Shown here in pieces: positions 46,318 to 58,455 of a stretch of DNA of 64,000 nt. Each line of letters opens with the position of its first letter. Positions within the stretch are counted from its first letter, which is position 1. Origin of the DNA: Caprella mutica (Eukaryota; Arthropoda; Malacostraca; Amphipoda; Caprellidae); NCBI GenBank assembly GCA_947561585.1, contig CANNZV010000334.1:1-64000 (forward strand), given 5' to 3'. The notes under the pieces are model-generated. The model made no database searches and had not been told where the DNA came from. It was given only the letters and a program-made list of their open reading frames with translations. The translations under genes and the position numbers were made by a program.

Positions 46318-47003
46318 CATATACCAAACAGTTCTATTTCATTTCTATTTATTTAATTGGTACTAATTCTATGTATAGCAGATTGAAATCATAACGATTG
46401 GAAAAAAATAAATTACTAGCCTTTTCAATTATTACCCATCTATATTATAACATTTAAATTTTTTTAGAACAGTATACCCACCTCTGTTCATTCTATCGTT
46501 TTCTATATGGTACATTTAGAAAGAAAATTTAATTGGGTGAACTATGTCAATTTGTGTTGGTTCCATATACTAAACAGTTCTATTTGATTTCTATTTATTT
46601 AATTAATACTAATTCTATGTATATCACATTGAAATCATAACGATTGGAAAAAATAACACATCTTAAATTACTATCCTTTTCAAATAAATCATTACTCATC
46701 TGTCACACACTCCCTTTTTTTCTATATAACAAATAAATTCACAATTACACATCTTAGATATCACACCAAACTTACATATATATATATTTCGTCAACACAT
46801 TTATTACACATGTCAAACTATCCTTTTTTCTAAGTAACAATTTAACACAGAATTATATAAAAACCACCCTTTTCACTCATTAATCTCTTCACCTGTCAAT
46901 CTCCCCCCTATTAAACATACGATCACCACCCACGAATATGCTAATTATAGCCATGCAACAATACCCCCTGTAGAAAATACCCTCAACCTACACTACTCAT
47001 GCT

Positions 47004-47207
47004 CATTCCTGTCCAGTCTGCATTCGCGAAGATGTGTCAACTTCGGAGCTGTCAGTACTATCAGGTTGTACCCACGTGTTCTGCACACAGTGTATCGAGG
47101 AATGGTTCGCCCGAAACAGAGACTTGAATTGTCCTTGTTGCAGGACAGTTTCAGAAGAACGGATCATGGCATCTGGTTACGGAAACCTTCTCCGTATGAT
47201 TCAGTGA
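47004..47207 (+). pseudogene. RING-HC finger, C-terminal part of the split RING gene
   Basis: Directly after the right CATGCT the frame reads CPVC-x15-C-T-H-VF-C-TQ-C-x12-CPCC, that is C-x2-C, C-x-H-x2-C-x2-C, C-x2-C, a classical RING-HC finger, then 22 residues to TGA (47205-47207). It is in phase with the N-terminal part at 10735-11511, so together they form one gene of about 327 codons with the RING at its C-terminus. Relatively GC-rich. Likely E3 ligase function for any intact paralogue. Confidence 0.75.
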
Positions 47208-47972
47208 AGCACGAAACTGATTGGGTTGAAATTCCCTGATAGAATTTGTTCTCTCTAAAATCTTTTGCTAAAGCAGCTACCTTTACGTGGTGTGAAAGAT
47301 TTAAACTAAAAGCTGCAAAATTAATTCTAATGTACAGATTAACCTTTCTTACTTTAATTCAATTTTAAAATACTTAAAAATTCAACTATTTTCAATATCA
47401 AAATTAATTAATTTATCTTTTAATTTTAAGATACACGTTAGATAACGACCTATTAGCATTTTTCATGTATGAAGAATGAAACTACATATTATAGTATATA
47501 TAAATTATATATGTATCATACTGCTCAACAAAGTTGATTAAAAAAACATACTTCATATATATCCCTGTATTACCGGAATTAATCTAAATAAGTTAAGATT
47601 TTATAAACTTCGAATGTGTCTAGTTAGTAGCCACTAAATAGTTAATATATGTACTTTTTTAATTAGTTTTGAAATTTTCTGATTATTTTTTTTAAATGTA
47701 ACATTCGTTCACTAAGCTCCACACATTCAATATATCGCAGTATATAGTCCTTCATTTTTTATGTGACGAATTCGTCATGCAGGGTGGTAAAGGGATATAC
47801 TAAATGAATAGATTGAAATAACACACAATTGGTTCTTTAAAGATTGAAAATATTATGAAATCTTTTAATTTAAAAAAAGTTAAATTTTACTATAAAATGA
47901 TATATTAAAAATAATTCATTAAAATTCCATGATGATGATTAAAAAAAAAACATTATGGGATATATTTATCAA
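47208..47972. other. AT-rich non-coding segment
   Basis: 3' flank of the RING gene. No coding frames, RNA or clear repeats. Confidence 0.5.
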
Positions 47973-50867
47973 CCCAGCAAACATGAATGTATCTATTCGA
48001 TGTCTAAACGACTCTGTATAACCTCTCTTCCGACATCGAATTCCAGTAACAAATTAGACATGGTGACATCAAGTAGACATCAATCCGATATCCGTTTGCA
48101 CCGCTAAACCGCATCATAATGAGTATATTTGGGATCGAAGCGATACCGTTAAAACAGCGTTGAATAGAAAGGTAAATTACGACATCTAACATACATAGGG
48201 ATTCTGCATCGAACAGACGCCTAATTATATATCTAATAGGCTTCGAAACGATATCCACTTGCATCCAATAAATAAATAAAAATTGAAAAATTCTTACTTC
48301 ATTGATATAACATACTACTGTACGTTTAGATGCATATCAATTTGATTTATGCTACATAATATTTTATATAAATTAAATGGGAAGAAATGAAGTGATGTGT
48401 CCGGGTATCGTTCGTGGGTCTATCCGTCCTCGTGCCAGCAGCTCTGCCTCTTTGCCACCGTGGATGCATTTAACTATAATTTTTTTTATATTAACCGACC
48501 CGGAGATACTTAAAGAAATTTTTAAGTGAACAGAACAATACAGGCAAGCACCGCTTTTATAACCAAAATCACAACTTATTCTTATTTCAAATAGTAATGA
48601 GTTGGTCAAATTTTTATATAATTGTAACACCTTAAAAATTTTGTTCTCTATGAGTTCAAATTAAAGAAAATGTTTTGAGGCCACTACTTAGTATACAGAT
48701 GAAAGCTCTGTAATGAAAGTTCAAAGTAATGAATGCATTAATTAAAATTTGACCATAGAGTAACTCTCACTCAGTAAATAAAGGTTATAATAGTTGAGTA
48801 ATTAGTTTGATATTTTGACTTATATAATTGTGTTTCATTGAACAACCAGGACTTTTGTGCTCTGTGAAATATTTTTAGCAGTAGGGTATATGTTATTATT
48901 TAACTACTATTTAATTAGTAACATAATAGCTGAAGGTATGATACCAATTGAAATAAAAGTTAAATAATGATTATTATATATATATTTATTGAGTCCGATT
49001 ACCACTTTAAGTTTTATTATCTATAATGTGAATCACTGAATTCTAATCGTCTTATTTGCAGCTTTTGGCACTAGGTGAAAGCTCAAGTTATCGGATATGG
49101 GGTTGCGCATTTTACTTAGAAAAATTATTTATGTATTGATTTTTATTTCTAATTTTGTATTTTACGTACTGGTATCATGGATACCAATTTAAGTAAGAAT
49201 TGAATAATGATAATTATTATAGTTATTTCTTACATATTCGAAAATGTGGAACCGTCTGATAACACAGAATTTACTCTAAAATGGAACATGTTAAATAGCC
49301 CATCAACTTTTAATTATTAACGTTTAGTAGAGGTTTAACGCCTGCTTCGGAACCAAAGGCCATGTCGCTGACGTCAAAAGGAAATGAAATACAAGGGACT
49401 GGAAGAAGCAGTCAGAAAAGAAAGTGGCTCCATGGACAAAGTCACGACGTTCATGGATGCTGAAAAGCTACTCCGTGAATGCTGTCACTTACCGAGGAAT
49501 TATGTGACAAAAATGGTCACAAGCACCGGTGGCTGCACTAAAGGTTGGAAGAGGGAAATGAAGAGGTGATAGTAAATGAAATCTACCCCTCGGGGCTTAT
49601 TTACATTAAGCAGTTTATAATAAATTAATAACAATAAATGCACTGGCCATCGAAAAATCACTTGATTGGTTATCCATTTCATTTTCACGGTACTGGAGGA
49701 ACACTGTTCAACAACCGATTTTCTAATATCGCTTACTTTACGTTGACGGTTGATCCATTGTACAATCGCACTATTGCGGCAATGCTCGATCGTACATTTA
49801 CAACTGTCAACTGCCGTAGTCCCCTATAAGTGTATTAATTATTACCTTCGCAATCTTGCGGAAGGTTATATTTTCATCGGATTTTATTTATTTATTTATT
49901 TATCATCTTGTTATTCGTTTAACTGAAAAAGTGTTCAACCAAATTGCCTGTAATTTGGTGAAACGATTGGTACGTGTCCAGTGACCTGCTGCTAGAATTT
50001 TGGGAGTGACCCGGTCATTTATAACTCATTTATAACCCGGTCATTTATAACTCAAAAAGTTTTGCACGATATTGCAGAAACTTGGTGGGATGATTGGTCA
50101 ATATGCAGGAACCATTTTGTTACATTTTGGGAGCGATTGGGTCAAAGGTCAAAGATCAAGGTCAAGGCCATTTATAACTCATTGACTCAAAAAGTATTCA
50201 ACCAAATTGTCTTAAATTTGATGAGACGATTGGACAATGTCCAGGAACCATCTGGTAGAATTTTGGGAGCGATCGGGTCAAAGGTCAGAGATCAAGGTCA
50301 AGGTCATTTATAACTCAATAACTCAAAAGGTATTGAACCAAATTGCATGAAACTTGGTCGGGCGATTGGTTATTATCCAGTAAGCAGTTTCTCAAATTTT
50401 GGGAGAGAACGGGTGAAAGCGGAGGCGAAGGTATGCACTCTACCGAGTGCACATAATCTAGTTAGGTATAGTTTAAAGGGAGCACTACGTACGTTATATA
50501 GAAAGGTACGATCCAATTGAATAAAAATAATTCCTACATTTCTATACGTATTATAAAACTGGAAGATAAAAAATGAATTTCCAAATTTGAAACGATTTTT
50601 TCAAAACTACGTATCTGTTTTCGCACTTCTGCTCGAAGTATAAATTCAGATATCGTTTGGAAACAGACATGCCGACGTCAAGATGATGCTGTTAAAACCA
50701 TGTATCGGTTTTCGTGTTTCTACTCGAAGTGTAAATTCAGATATCATTTAGAAACAGACATTCCGATATCTACTATGAGTCGAAATGGTTGCTAAGTCGA
50801 TACCCACCGTTAGCGCTACGAATTCGACAGCAAACGGCATCGAATCGACATTCATATGTTTGTTGGG
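47973..50867 (+). mobile_element. CCCAGCAAACA-type TIR element, copy B
   Basis: Same ends and order as copy A, flanked by AA on both sides. Contains the DAEK-LLREC module (about 49450-49590) and a Helentron-like insertion at 49844-50464. Confidence 0.8.
49844..50464 (+). mobile_element. Helentron-like non-autonomous insertion (HINE type)
   Basis: Copies A and C lack this 621-bp segment at the same site, so it is an insertion. The left end ACCTTCGCAATCTTGCGG forms a hairpin. The right end has GCGAAGGT, a hairpin (GCACTCTACCGAGTGC) and a tail ACATAATCTAGTTA. The centre has about three 150-bp tandem units (marker TTTTGGGAGCGATCGGGTCA). Subterminal inverted ACCTTCGC/GCGAAGGT, a 3' hairpin and central tandem repeats fit Helentron-associated elements. 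Confidence 0.5.
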
Positions 50868-52335
50868 AAAGTAAAATATTTTAAAAGGTTTGATTTTATG
50901 ATATGCATTGGTTGTAGTGAACGTTAATGACTAAAAAAAATCAAATACGATAGATTTTTTGTGAAGTTATAAATTTACTGTTTAATACAGACTTATTGTA
51001 TGGCTGATGTCCAACGAGCAGTTTTCAACCGTAGGCGGTTGAAAAGACTCAATATATCAGACGGACAGCTTACAGCGGTTGAAACGTGGGGATTTCACCG
51101 TGGCTAAACTGCTCGTCTGACATTCTCTTGGCGATCAATGCTGCAAAAATACATTGAATAAACACAGTAACTATTTTCCTTCTAATAAAATTTGAAAATA
51201 TTTGATTATTCTATTGGTTTAACTTCATTAGATGAAATTTTATTGCTTAAAATAAGTTCTCTCTTGTTATAGTAGGATTGGATTATACAAACGATAGAAA
51301 AGCATTTAGATAAATATTTTCTGAAGTAATTATTTTCTTCATACTTTAAGTTCCTTTTGATGCTTAGCCGATATTTTCTGACCGAAAATACTAGCTACAT
51401 AACAATTAATATATATTAATTTCTTCACTTCATACTGCTTGTGCAATAAATGATTGATTCTACATACTAAATGAATAGTTAATATTTACACAGCTTTCGT
51501 TCCTTACAGAAATAAATTAAATGTTGTTAAATCATATAGTTAGGAAAAGGTAAATTCCCCTAGAAATTTATAAAATACTAAAATAATATTTATACATTAA
51601 AAATGTCCAGAAGTTAAACTATTTTTTACAAAATTAAAATTCTACAATGCCTTTGGTGAGAATAACAAGTAAATTTTGCTAGAGTTCGATATATTATATC
51701 ATAATGGTAATAATTCATGAAAGTTTGAAATTGATGTTTGAAGCTGTTTGAGTTTGTGGCTATGACCAGAAATGTGGACGTCAAAATATACTTTAAAAAG
51801 GTCTTCGATTTAGAATAATTTCTTGTGTATTAATTTAAATAGAAAGCACTTACATAGATTATCGAATTTTAAAACATTAATTTACAATGCAAATATATGA
51901 ATTTAATTTTATAAATATTATTTAATTATCGTCACTGATTTTTTTTACTGGAACAATTATTGATGCAATCATTGAAGGTCCCCTCCACTCTATTTTTTTA
52001 TTTCTCTATTCATTAGAACTAAGGTTACTGATTATAAAACTGCAAACCCTTTCAAATTTGGTTCTATATTTTTATTATAATATGTAATTTAAGATTTCTT
52101 TCCGTTCTTCCTCCTACCATTCTGAATATCAAGCAAAGAAAAAGCCTGCATGTGCGATAGGCTAACTAGATCCGACAAATTCAAAACAATAACAAAGCTG
52201 ATTCCAAGATAATTGATCCATATAAAGATTCCAAGTACCTAATAATTATTAAGTATTTGTTACTAATAGTTTTCATATAACATAACGTTTTTCCTATCTA
52301 GAGAACTGCTCATTTGAAAACACGGTATTTGAATA
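50868..52335. other. Non-coding spacer between inverted copies B and C
   Basis: AT-rich. A small imperfect inverted-repeat element of about 125 bp lies at about 51001-51126 (GTCCAACGAGCAGTTTTC with its partner near 51105). No genes. Confidence 0.5.
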
Positions 52336-54749
52336 CCCAACAAACATATGAATGTCGATTCGATGCCGTTTGCTGTCGATTTCGTAGCGCTAACGGTGGG
52401 TATCGACTTAGCAACCATTTCGACTCATAGTAGATATCGGAATGACTGTTTCTAAATGATATCTGAATTTACACTTCGAGTAGAAACACGAAAACTGATA
52501 CAAGGTTTTAACAGCATCATCTTGACGTCAGCATGTCTGTTTCCAAACGATATCTGAAATTATACTTCGACCAGAAGTGCGAAAACAGATACGTACAGTT
52601 TAAAAGAAAATCCTTTCAAATTTGGAAATTCATTTTCTTATCTGCCTGTTTTATAATACGTATAGAAATGTAGGAATAATTTCTATTCAATTGGATTGTA
52701 CCTTTCTATATAACGTACGTTGTGCTCCCTTTAAACTATACTCAATAATTAATACACTTATAGGGGACTACGGCAGTTGTAAAGGTACGATCGGCCTGAT
52801 CGGGCATTGGCAAGCTAGTGCGATTGTTCAATTGATCAACGTAAAGTAAGCGATATTGGAACATCGGTTGTTGAACAGTGTTCCTCCAGTAACGTGAAAA
52901 AGAATGGATAACCAATCAAGTAATTTTTCGATGGCCTGTGCATTTATTGTTATGAATGTATTCTAAATAAACCGCTTATTGTAAATAAGCCCCGAGGGGT
53001 TCCTGAAGCTGTCTTTGGTGAATAGAAGAGAAGTGGGGTGGCGTCCTTTGCAACCCAAACTATTGTAATTTGGATTATGTATTGTCTATCTTATGTTTAC
53101 CATGTTTATAGTGTTTTTAACTCTCCGTGCAGTTTTAGAGGATAGCGCTAGGGTTATGCTCTACAATTACGTACGAGGTCTTAGATTTTCTGATAGGTAG
53201 GCTCGTAGACTTCATTTAATATCACCTCTTCATTTCCCTCTTCCATCCTTGAGTGCAGCCAATGGTGCTTGTGACCATTTTTGTCACATTCCTCGGTGAG
53301 TGACAGCATTCACGGAGTAGCTTTTCAGCATCCATGAGCCACTTTCCTTTCTGACTGCTTCTTCCAGTCCCTTGTATTTCATTTCCTTTTGACGCCAGCG
53401 ACATGGCCTTTGGTTCCGAAGCAGACGTTAAACCTCTACTAAATGTAGATAATTAAAAGTTGGTGGGCTATTTAACATGTTTCATTTTAGAGTAAATTCT
53501 GTGTTATCAGACGGTTCCACATTTTTCGAATATGTAAGAAATAAATATAATAATTATCATTATTCAATTCTTACTAAAATTGGCATCCATGATACCAGTA
53601 TGTAAAATACAAGTTTAGAAATAAAATTTATTACATAAATAATTTTTCCACATAAAATTAGGAGCTCCATATCCGATAACTTGAGCTTTCACCTAGTGCC
53701 AAAAGCTGTGTAAATGAGACGATTAAAATTCTGTGATTCACATTATAGATAATTAAATTTAAAATGGTAATCGGACTCAATAAATCTATATATAATCATT
53801 ATTTAACTTTTACTTCAATTGGTTTCATACCTTCAGCTATTTTGTTACTAATTAAATAGTAGTTAAATAATAATTATTATATTTTCCTTTATCACGTGTT
53901 CGAAAATATAGACCCTATTGATAACTAAGAACATATACCTTACTGCTAAAAATATTTCACAGAGCACCAAATTCCTGTTTGCTCAATGAAACACAATAAT
54001 TATAAAAATCTAATTATCTATTAATTTCTTCCAAGTCGTGGCCTCAGAACATTTTCTTTAATTTGAACTCAGAAGGAACGAAAATTTTAAGGAGTTACAA
54101 TTATATAAAAATTTGACCAACTCTTCACTATTTGTAATAAGAATAAGTTGTGATTTTGGTTAAAAAGCGGTGCTTGCCTGTATGTTCTATTCACTTCAAA
54201 ATATCTTTAAGTATCTCCGGGTCGTTTAATATCAAAATTTTTTCTTAGTCTAATACATCCACGGTGGCAATGTGACAGAGCTACAGGCACGAGGACGGAG
54301 GGGCCCACGATCGATACCAGGACACATCATTTCATTTCTTCCCATTTAATTTACACATAACAATATGTAACAATAATCAAATTGATATGCATCTAAATGT
54401 ACAGTACGTTAAAACAATGAAGTAAGAGTTTTCAATTTTAATTTATTTATTAATTGGATGCAAGTGGATATCGTTTCGAAGCATATTAGATATATATTTA
54501 GGCGTCTGTTCGATGGAGAATCCCTATGTATGTTGGATGTCGTAATTCATCATTCTATTCAACGCTGTTATAACGATATCGCTTCGATGCCAAATATACT
54601 TGATATGATGCGGTTTAGCGGTGCAAACGGATATCGGATTGATGTCTACTTGATGTCACCATGTCTAATTTGTTACTGGTATTCGATGTCGGAAGAGAGG
54701 TTATACAGAGTCGTTTAGACATCGAATAGATACATTCATGTTTGTTGGG
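52336..54749 (-). mobile_element. CCCAGCAAACA-type TIR element, copy C (inverted)
   Basis: Reverse-orientation copy of A and B, flanked by TA on both sides. Contains the DAEK-LLREC module on the minus strand (about 53210-53350). Confidence 0.8.
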
Positions 54750-54890
54750 TAGGTATGAACTATGAATATACGAACGAACATACCTACTCAATTATGCGGC
54801 CTTTATCTTCTTATGAATCTCAGAATAAAAAGTGCGAAATGTGAATATTTCTTATATAAATAATTGTTGTATAAAATATTCATTATCACT

Positions 54891-55316
54891 ATGATATATG
54901 ATGGCTTTCCCGTATTCACACTCATTAAATTTGTACCATTCCTTAGCGAGATAAAAGTTGACGGGAAAGACTTCAGAATTTTAATCCATCATCTAGTTTT
55001 CACTTCAGAGTTGCCAGACGCTCAATTAAACAGTATTCCACCGCATCTGAATGAAAACACTGCGCTCTCTGTGTGTCTAAATCAGTGCCAGTCGCCGCCA
55101 TTTCATGTCCATGTTTACTATCTTCATATTGTGAATGTCTGTATACAAAATAGAAGGCTAGACACAACGACTGAGTCTGGGATCCTAGTAGTGGACGTTA
55201 TGGAACCGAGACAAAACCTACTGTGCTATTCTCAAATTCATACCAGACTAAGGAGACTTCAACTCAGCAAAATGTCTAATCAAATGAGATTGGCAGCTCG
55301 TTTGTCCAGGATGTAA
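54891..55316 (+). CDS. Hypothetical ORF (142 aa)
   Basis: First ATG at 54891 (MIYDGFPVFTLIKF). It is less AT-rich than its surroundings, with no recognised domain, signal peptide or splice context. It could be a transposon remnant or chance. Confidence 0.2.
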   Translation: MIYDGFPVFTLIKFVPFLSEIKVDGKDFRILIHHLVFTSELPDAQLNSIPPHLNENTALSVCLNQCQSPPFHVHVYYLHIVNVCIQNRRLDTTTESGILVVDVMEPRQNLLCYSQIHTRLRRLQLSKMSNQMRLAARLSRM

Positions 55317-55899
55317 TATAGGGAGGAGAAGTGTTCGCCGAGACTTCTTCAGTCATGATGACACTAAAATAGTTGTGGTAAGCTTGCTAACCTTTTTTCT
55401 CAATAGGGATAGTGCTTTTTTTTGTGAGTGAGGAACGGATTAACTTGTTTAGGGGCCTTTAATCAAAATATAAAATTACTATTTAAATTCGGATAATTAA
55501 TAAATATAATAAACTAGAGTAATTAAAGACATGGGTTTGAGAAATTGATTCGGGATATCAGTCTTGCTGCCTTTTAATTTAAAGTTGTTTATGCAGTTAT
55601 TATTAAATTGGATAGTGATAGATTCTTTCAACTATTAAAATTAGTATAGATTATCGGTAAGAATTTCTACACGTTTCGATACAAAAATGGATCACGTGAA
55701 CATGAAACAGACACACTTACACTCGGATAACTCTGAAACTAAATAGACATAAACAAGTGCTCGTACAAAGGATAACAGGAGAAGAAGTCACTTGTTCTCA
55801 CTGCCATTCACCAATTCATTAGCGTTAATATTCTAAGTATCAGTGCAGAATTTATCAAACTGGCTCCAACTATTCAAAGTAACCTTAGAGTTTCTGCTG
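55317..55899. other. Non-coding segment
   Basis: No gene or repeat that I can define. Confidence 0.4.
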
Positions 55900-56265
55900 T
55901 TAGAGTCCGGATTTCTTAATCCAAACCACCACATTTCCATTATAAGAACTGCACCCTGCTAAAAGATTCGGTAACTTGCGTCTAGCCTGCCGTAGGCCGT
56001 AAAGGATTCTAGATCTATCTTGCGTAAGGTTTTCGCTTATGTAGAAATTTCTTGGCTTGGAGGATTTACAAGCCTTAAGAATTTCAACTTTATCATCAGT
56101 CTTTTTCATCTTCACTAATAACTTGTTATTCGCCGCCTGACTATTTTCAGACCTACGACCAATAGGCCTGACAGTAAGTATGTTATCAGGATTAAGCACG
56201 TAATTTAGATTATCCTTTCGTAGGGTACACACAGTTTGCGGGAGACTTACACCGTTGCTAGACAC
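55900..56265 (-). pseudogene. Non-LTR retrotransposon ORF1-like fragment (121 aa)
   Basis: The frame contains TVRPIGRR, LLVKMKKTDDKVEIL, YISENLTQDRSRIL and a final GNVVVWIKKSG. The order (RPIG, K-D-K--IL-A, I-E-LT--R, then a G-I-VR-like ending) is the pattern of the RRM-like/FP-type domain in ORF1 of several non-LTR elements. No endonuclease or RT is nearby, so this is a fragment. It abuts the left edge of the 1.5 kb repeat copy 2. Confidence 0.4.
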
Positions 56266-56291
56266 AGATAATGGAGAAACACATGTGATAG

Positions 56292-57866
56292 TTCGAAAGA
56301 AGTTCGTGAAAAAGAATGTCAGTCACTGCCGTTAGAAGACAGAACTCTAACGTAATAACTGGTTTAAATTTTGGCTAATTTATATTATTTATTCGATATA
56401 ATGTTAGGACATGCTGCAATGTATTGAATTGTGAAATTTTAAACCTAACTGCAAATGTTGAAAGTGAATAGCTGGTCTTACAAGACGGATTAAATAAATT
56501 TTAACGAAAACAATTGAAAAAAATATAATTCAATTAACCAAAATTTACACCGGGTTATCAGCTTCAAATTTTATATGAATTCCAGTACCAAATACAGGTA
56601 TTCTTTACCCTAGGAAATAATATTTGATTATACATTTTTTCATTGTGATGCATGAAGTAATATAAAATAATGATTTAATATGAAATGATAATTGAGATAA
56701 AAATGAAGTTAAAAGATATTCTTACAAACATCCAAAAGGCGAAAACAACCGGGAAATTCTATTCTTAAAATTGGGAACAAATACAAATTCACCATATAGT
56801 TAAAATTCAAAAAGTTGCAATTTTATATTTCAGTCCTAATGTATACTTACATACACTAAATTAATTGAATTTTAATAGGGGTTTATCGTTGACTATATCG
56901 CTGACGTCAAATGAAATAGTTAAACATAAGAAAAAAGTGGCTGCATGAATAGAGATGAATTAAGTCACCTATCACCGTCGGTGACAAGCTTGTGGATGCA
57001 GAAAAGCAACTACGTGAATGCAGTCACATACCAAGGAATGCGAATAAAAAGGAATACCATCACAGGTGGCTGTACTCACAGATTAAAAAGGAAAATGAAG
57101 AGGTGATAGTAAATGAAGCCTATGAGCCTGCCAAAACAAAATCTAGAACCTTGTATTTGAAGAGCAACATCCAAGAGCTATCCCTTAAAAACTAACAAGT
57201 TTCAAAATTTTGCCATGTGATAGTATGTACATTAGGGTGGGCCAAAAAATAGGGGTTTCGGGCAAACTTTAGAATCTTCATATGGAATAGTTAAAATAAG
57301 TTTATACGTTATAAAAGAACATTGCAAGCCAATTTCCAAGCCATTTCTGTATATTTTTGAGTTGCCCCAAAACATTTGAAATTTTGTACAAAATGATATA
57401 TTTCCATAAATTTTGAAATATTCGATTTTTTTTCTTCTGTGAAATAGGTAAAACTAGTTGGCACGTTATGAAAAAACACAACTTGCAAAATTGCAGATTA
57501 ATATTTGATACTTTTTAGTTGCCCCGAGCATTTTTTTTGTGAAATATATTAATATTACTATATATCTCTTAAAATTTGGCTTCTAGTGCAATCATGCTGT
57601 TATTGTGATAAGATAGAAGTAATTTGATTCTCAAAATAACTTTGTGAATTGTATTTATTTCATTTTATAAAAGCATTTATCAATATTTTCGTATTGCAAA
57701 AATTTCGAATTTACTCTGATTTCAGCAATTGGATAATAATAACCCATGCAATTCGCTTAATCAACTTTTTTAAGTCACCAAGTGTCCCAAATATTGAAAT
57801 GTTAGTTTATTAATCAATTATTAATGTTTTTTTATCAATTTTTTGCATATAATACTCTATTATTAT
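56292..57866 (+). repeat. 1.5 kb dispersed repeat, copy 2
   Basis: Matches 8118-9650, including the module at 56992-57195 and the left part of the TTAGGGTGGGCC element (57233 on). Ends are ragged and no target duplication is visible. Confidence 0.8.
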
Positions 57867-58455
57867 TGTTATTTTTATAGTGGGCATTTCTTTTATCACT
57901 ATACCCCGCAGCTTATTAAATTAACAAAATAAGAATATATTGCACATATTTTTCACACAAATTATAGATATTGACCTTATAAAAAGATTCATATACAGTT
58001 AACCTGCATAAATTGCTTTATTTAATAAAAAATCAATATTTAAACAAATATAATAATAAGCTGAGGGGTGTAACTACAACTTGCGGGGCATAATAACCAT
58101 TGAACGAAATAAACCTTATATATATTTAAATATATTCATTTATAGGTGCTATTTACACTATAAGTTATGATATTGTCAATTACACATATTATAGAAATTA
58201 TGAGAGATCTACTACAGTATACACTATTATTTATAATATAATAACGAAAATTTAAAAGTCTACTAAGTCTTCAAGACTCTTGGAAGTATAGCAGCTTTGA
58301 TCAATCTTGACATATTCCTATAAATTTTATTTTCTCAACATTCCGTTAATATAAAGCTTTGATATTTTGCACACATCGAGGGATATGCATTTTGTATATA
58401 TTAACAAATTTTTGTTAGGCTGTATTCTATAGTTTATGTAATTAGTAAGCATATA
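57867..58455. other. AT-rich non-coding segment
   Basis: Holds a weak inverted pair (ACCCCGCAGCTTATT near 57903 and AATAAGCTGAGGGGT near 58053), perhaps a small MITE. No genes. Confidence 0.4.

Larger units (their letters stand above)
11512..46997 (-). mobile_element. Polinton/Maverick element with three nested insertions
   Basis: It is bounded by inverted repeats starting AGTAGTGTAGGTTGAGGG and by CATGCT duplications. Between the TIRs lie protein-primed PolB, retroviral-type integrase, A32-like ATPase, adenain-like protease, major capsid and penton-like genes: the diagnostic Polinton set. It spans 35,486 bp. Subtracting the 13.04 kb TIR element, the 1.55 kb Tc1 relic and the 5.08 kb Copia (each with its target duplication) leaves about 15.8 kb, a normal Polinton size. 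Integrase, ATPase, polymerase and one small gene are broken, so this copy should not move by itself. Capsid-type genes are open. Confidence 0.95.
40764..46997. repeat. Polinton right terminal inverted repeat, split by Copia
   Basis: 1,148 bp once the Copia (41237-46317 plus one CATAT) is removed; it is the inverted match of 11512-12661. The arms differ at a few sites, including the length of the G/C homopolymer. Confidence 0.9.

Noticed and set aside
51001..51126. tRNA-like sequence with a GGTTGAAAC B-box-like motif
   Set aside because: No cloverleaf can be drawn; the flanks are better explained as a small imperfect inverted repeat.
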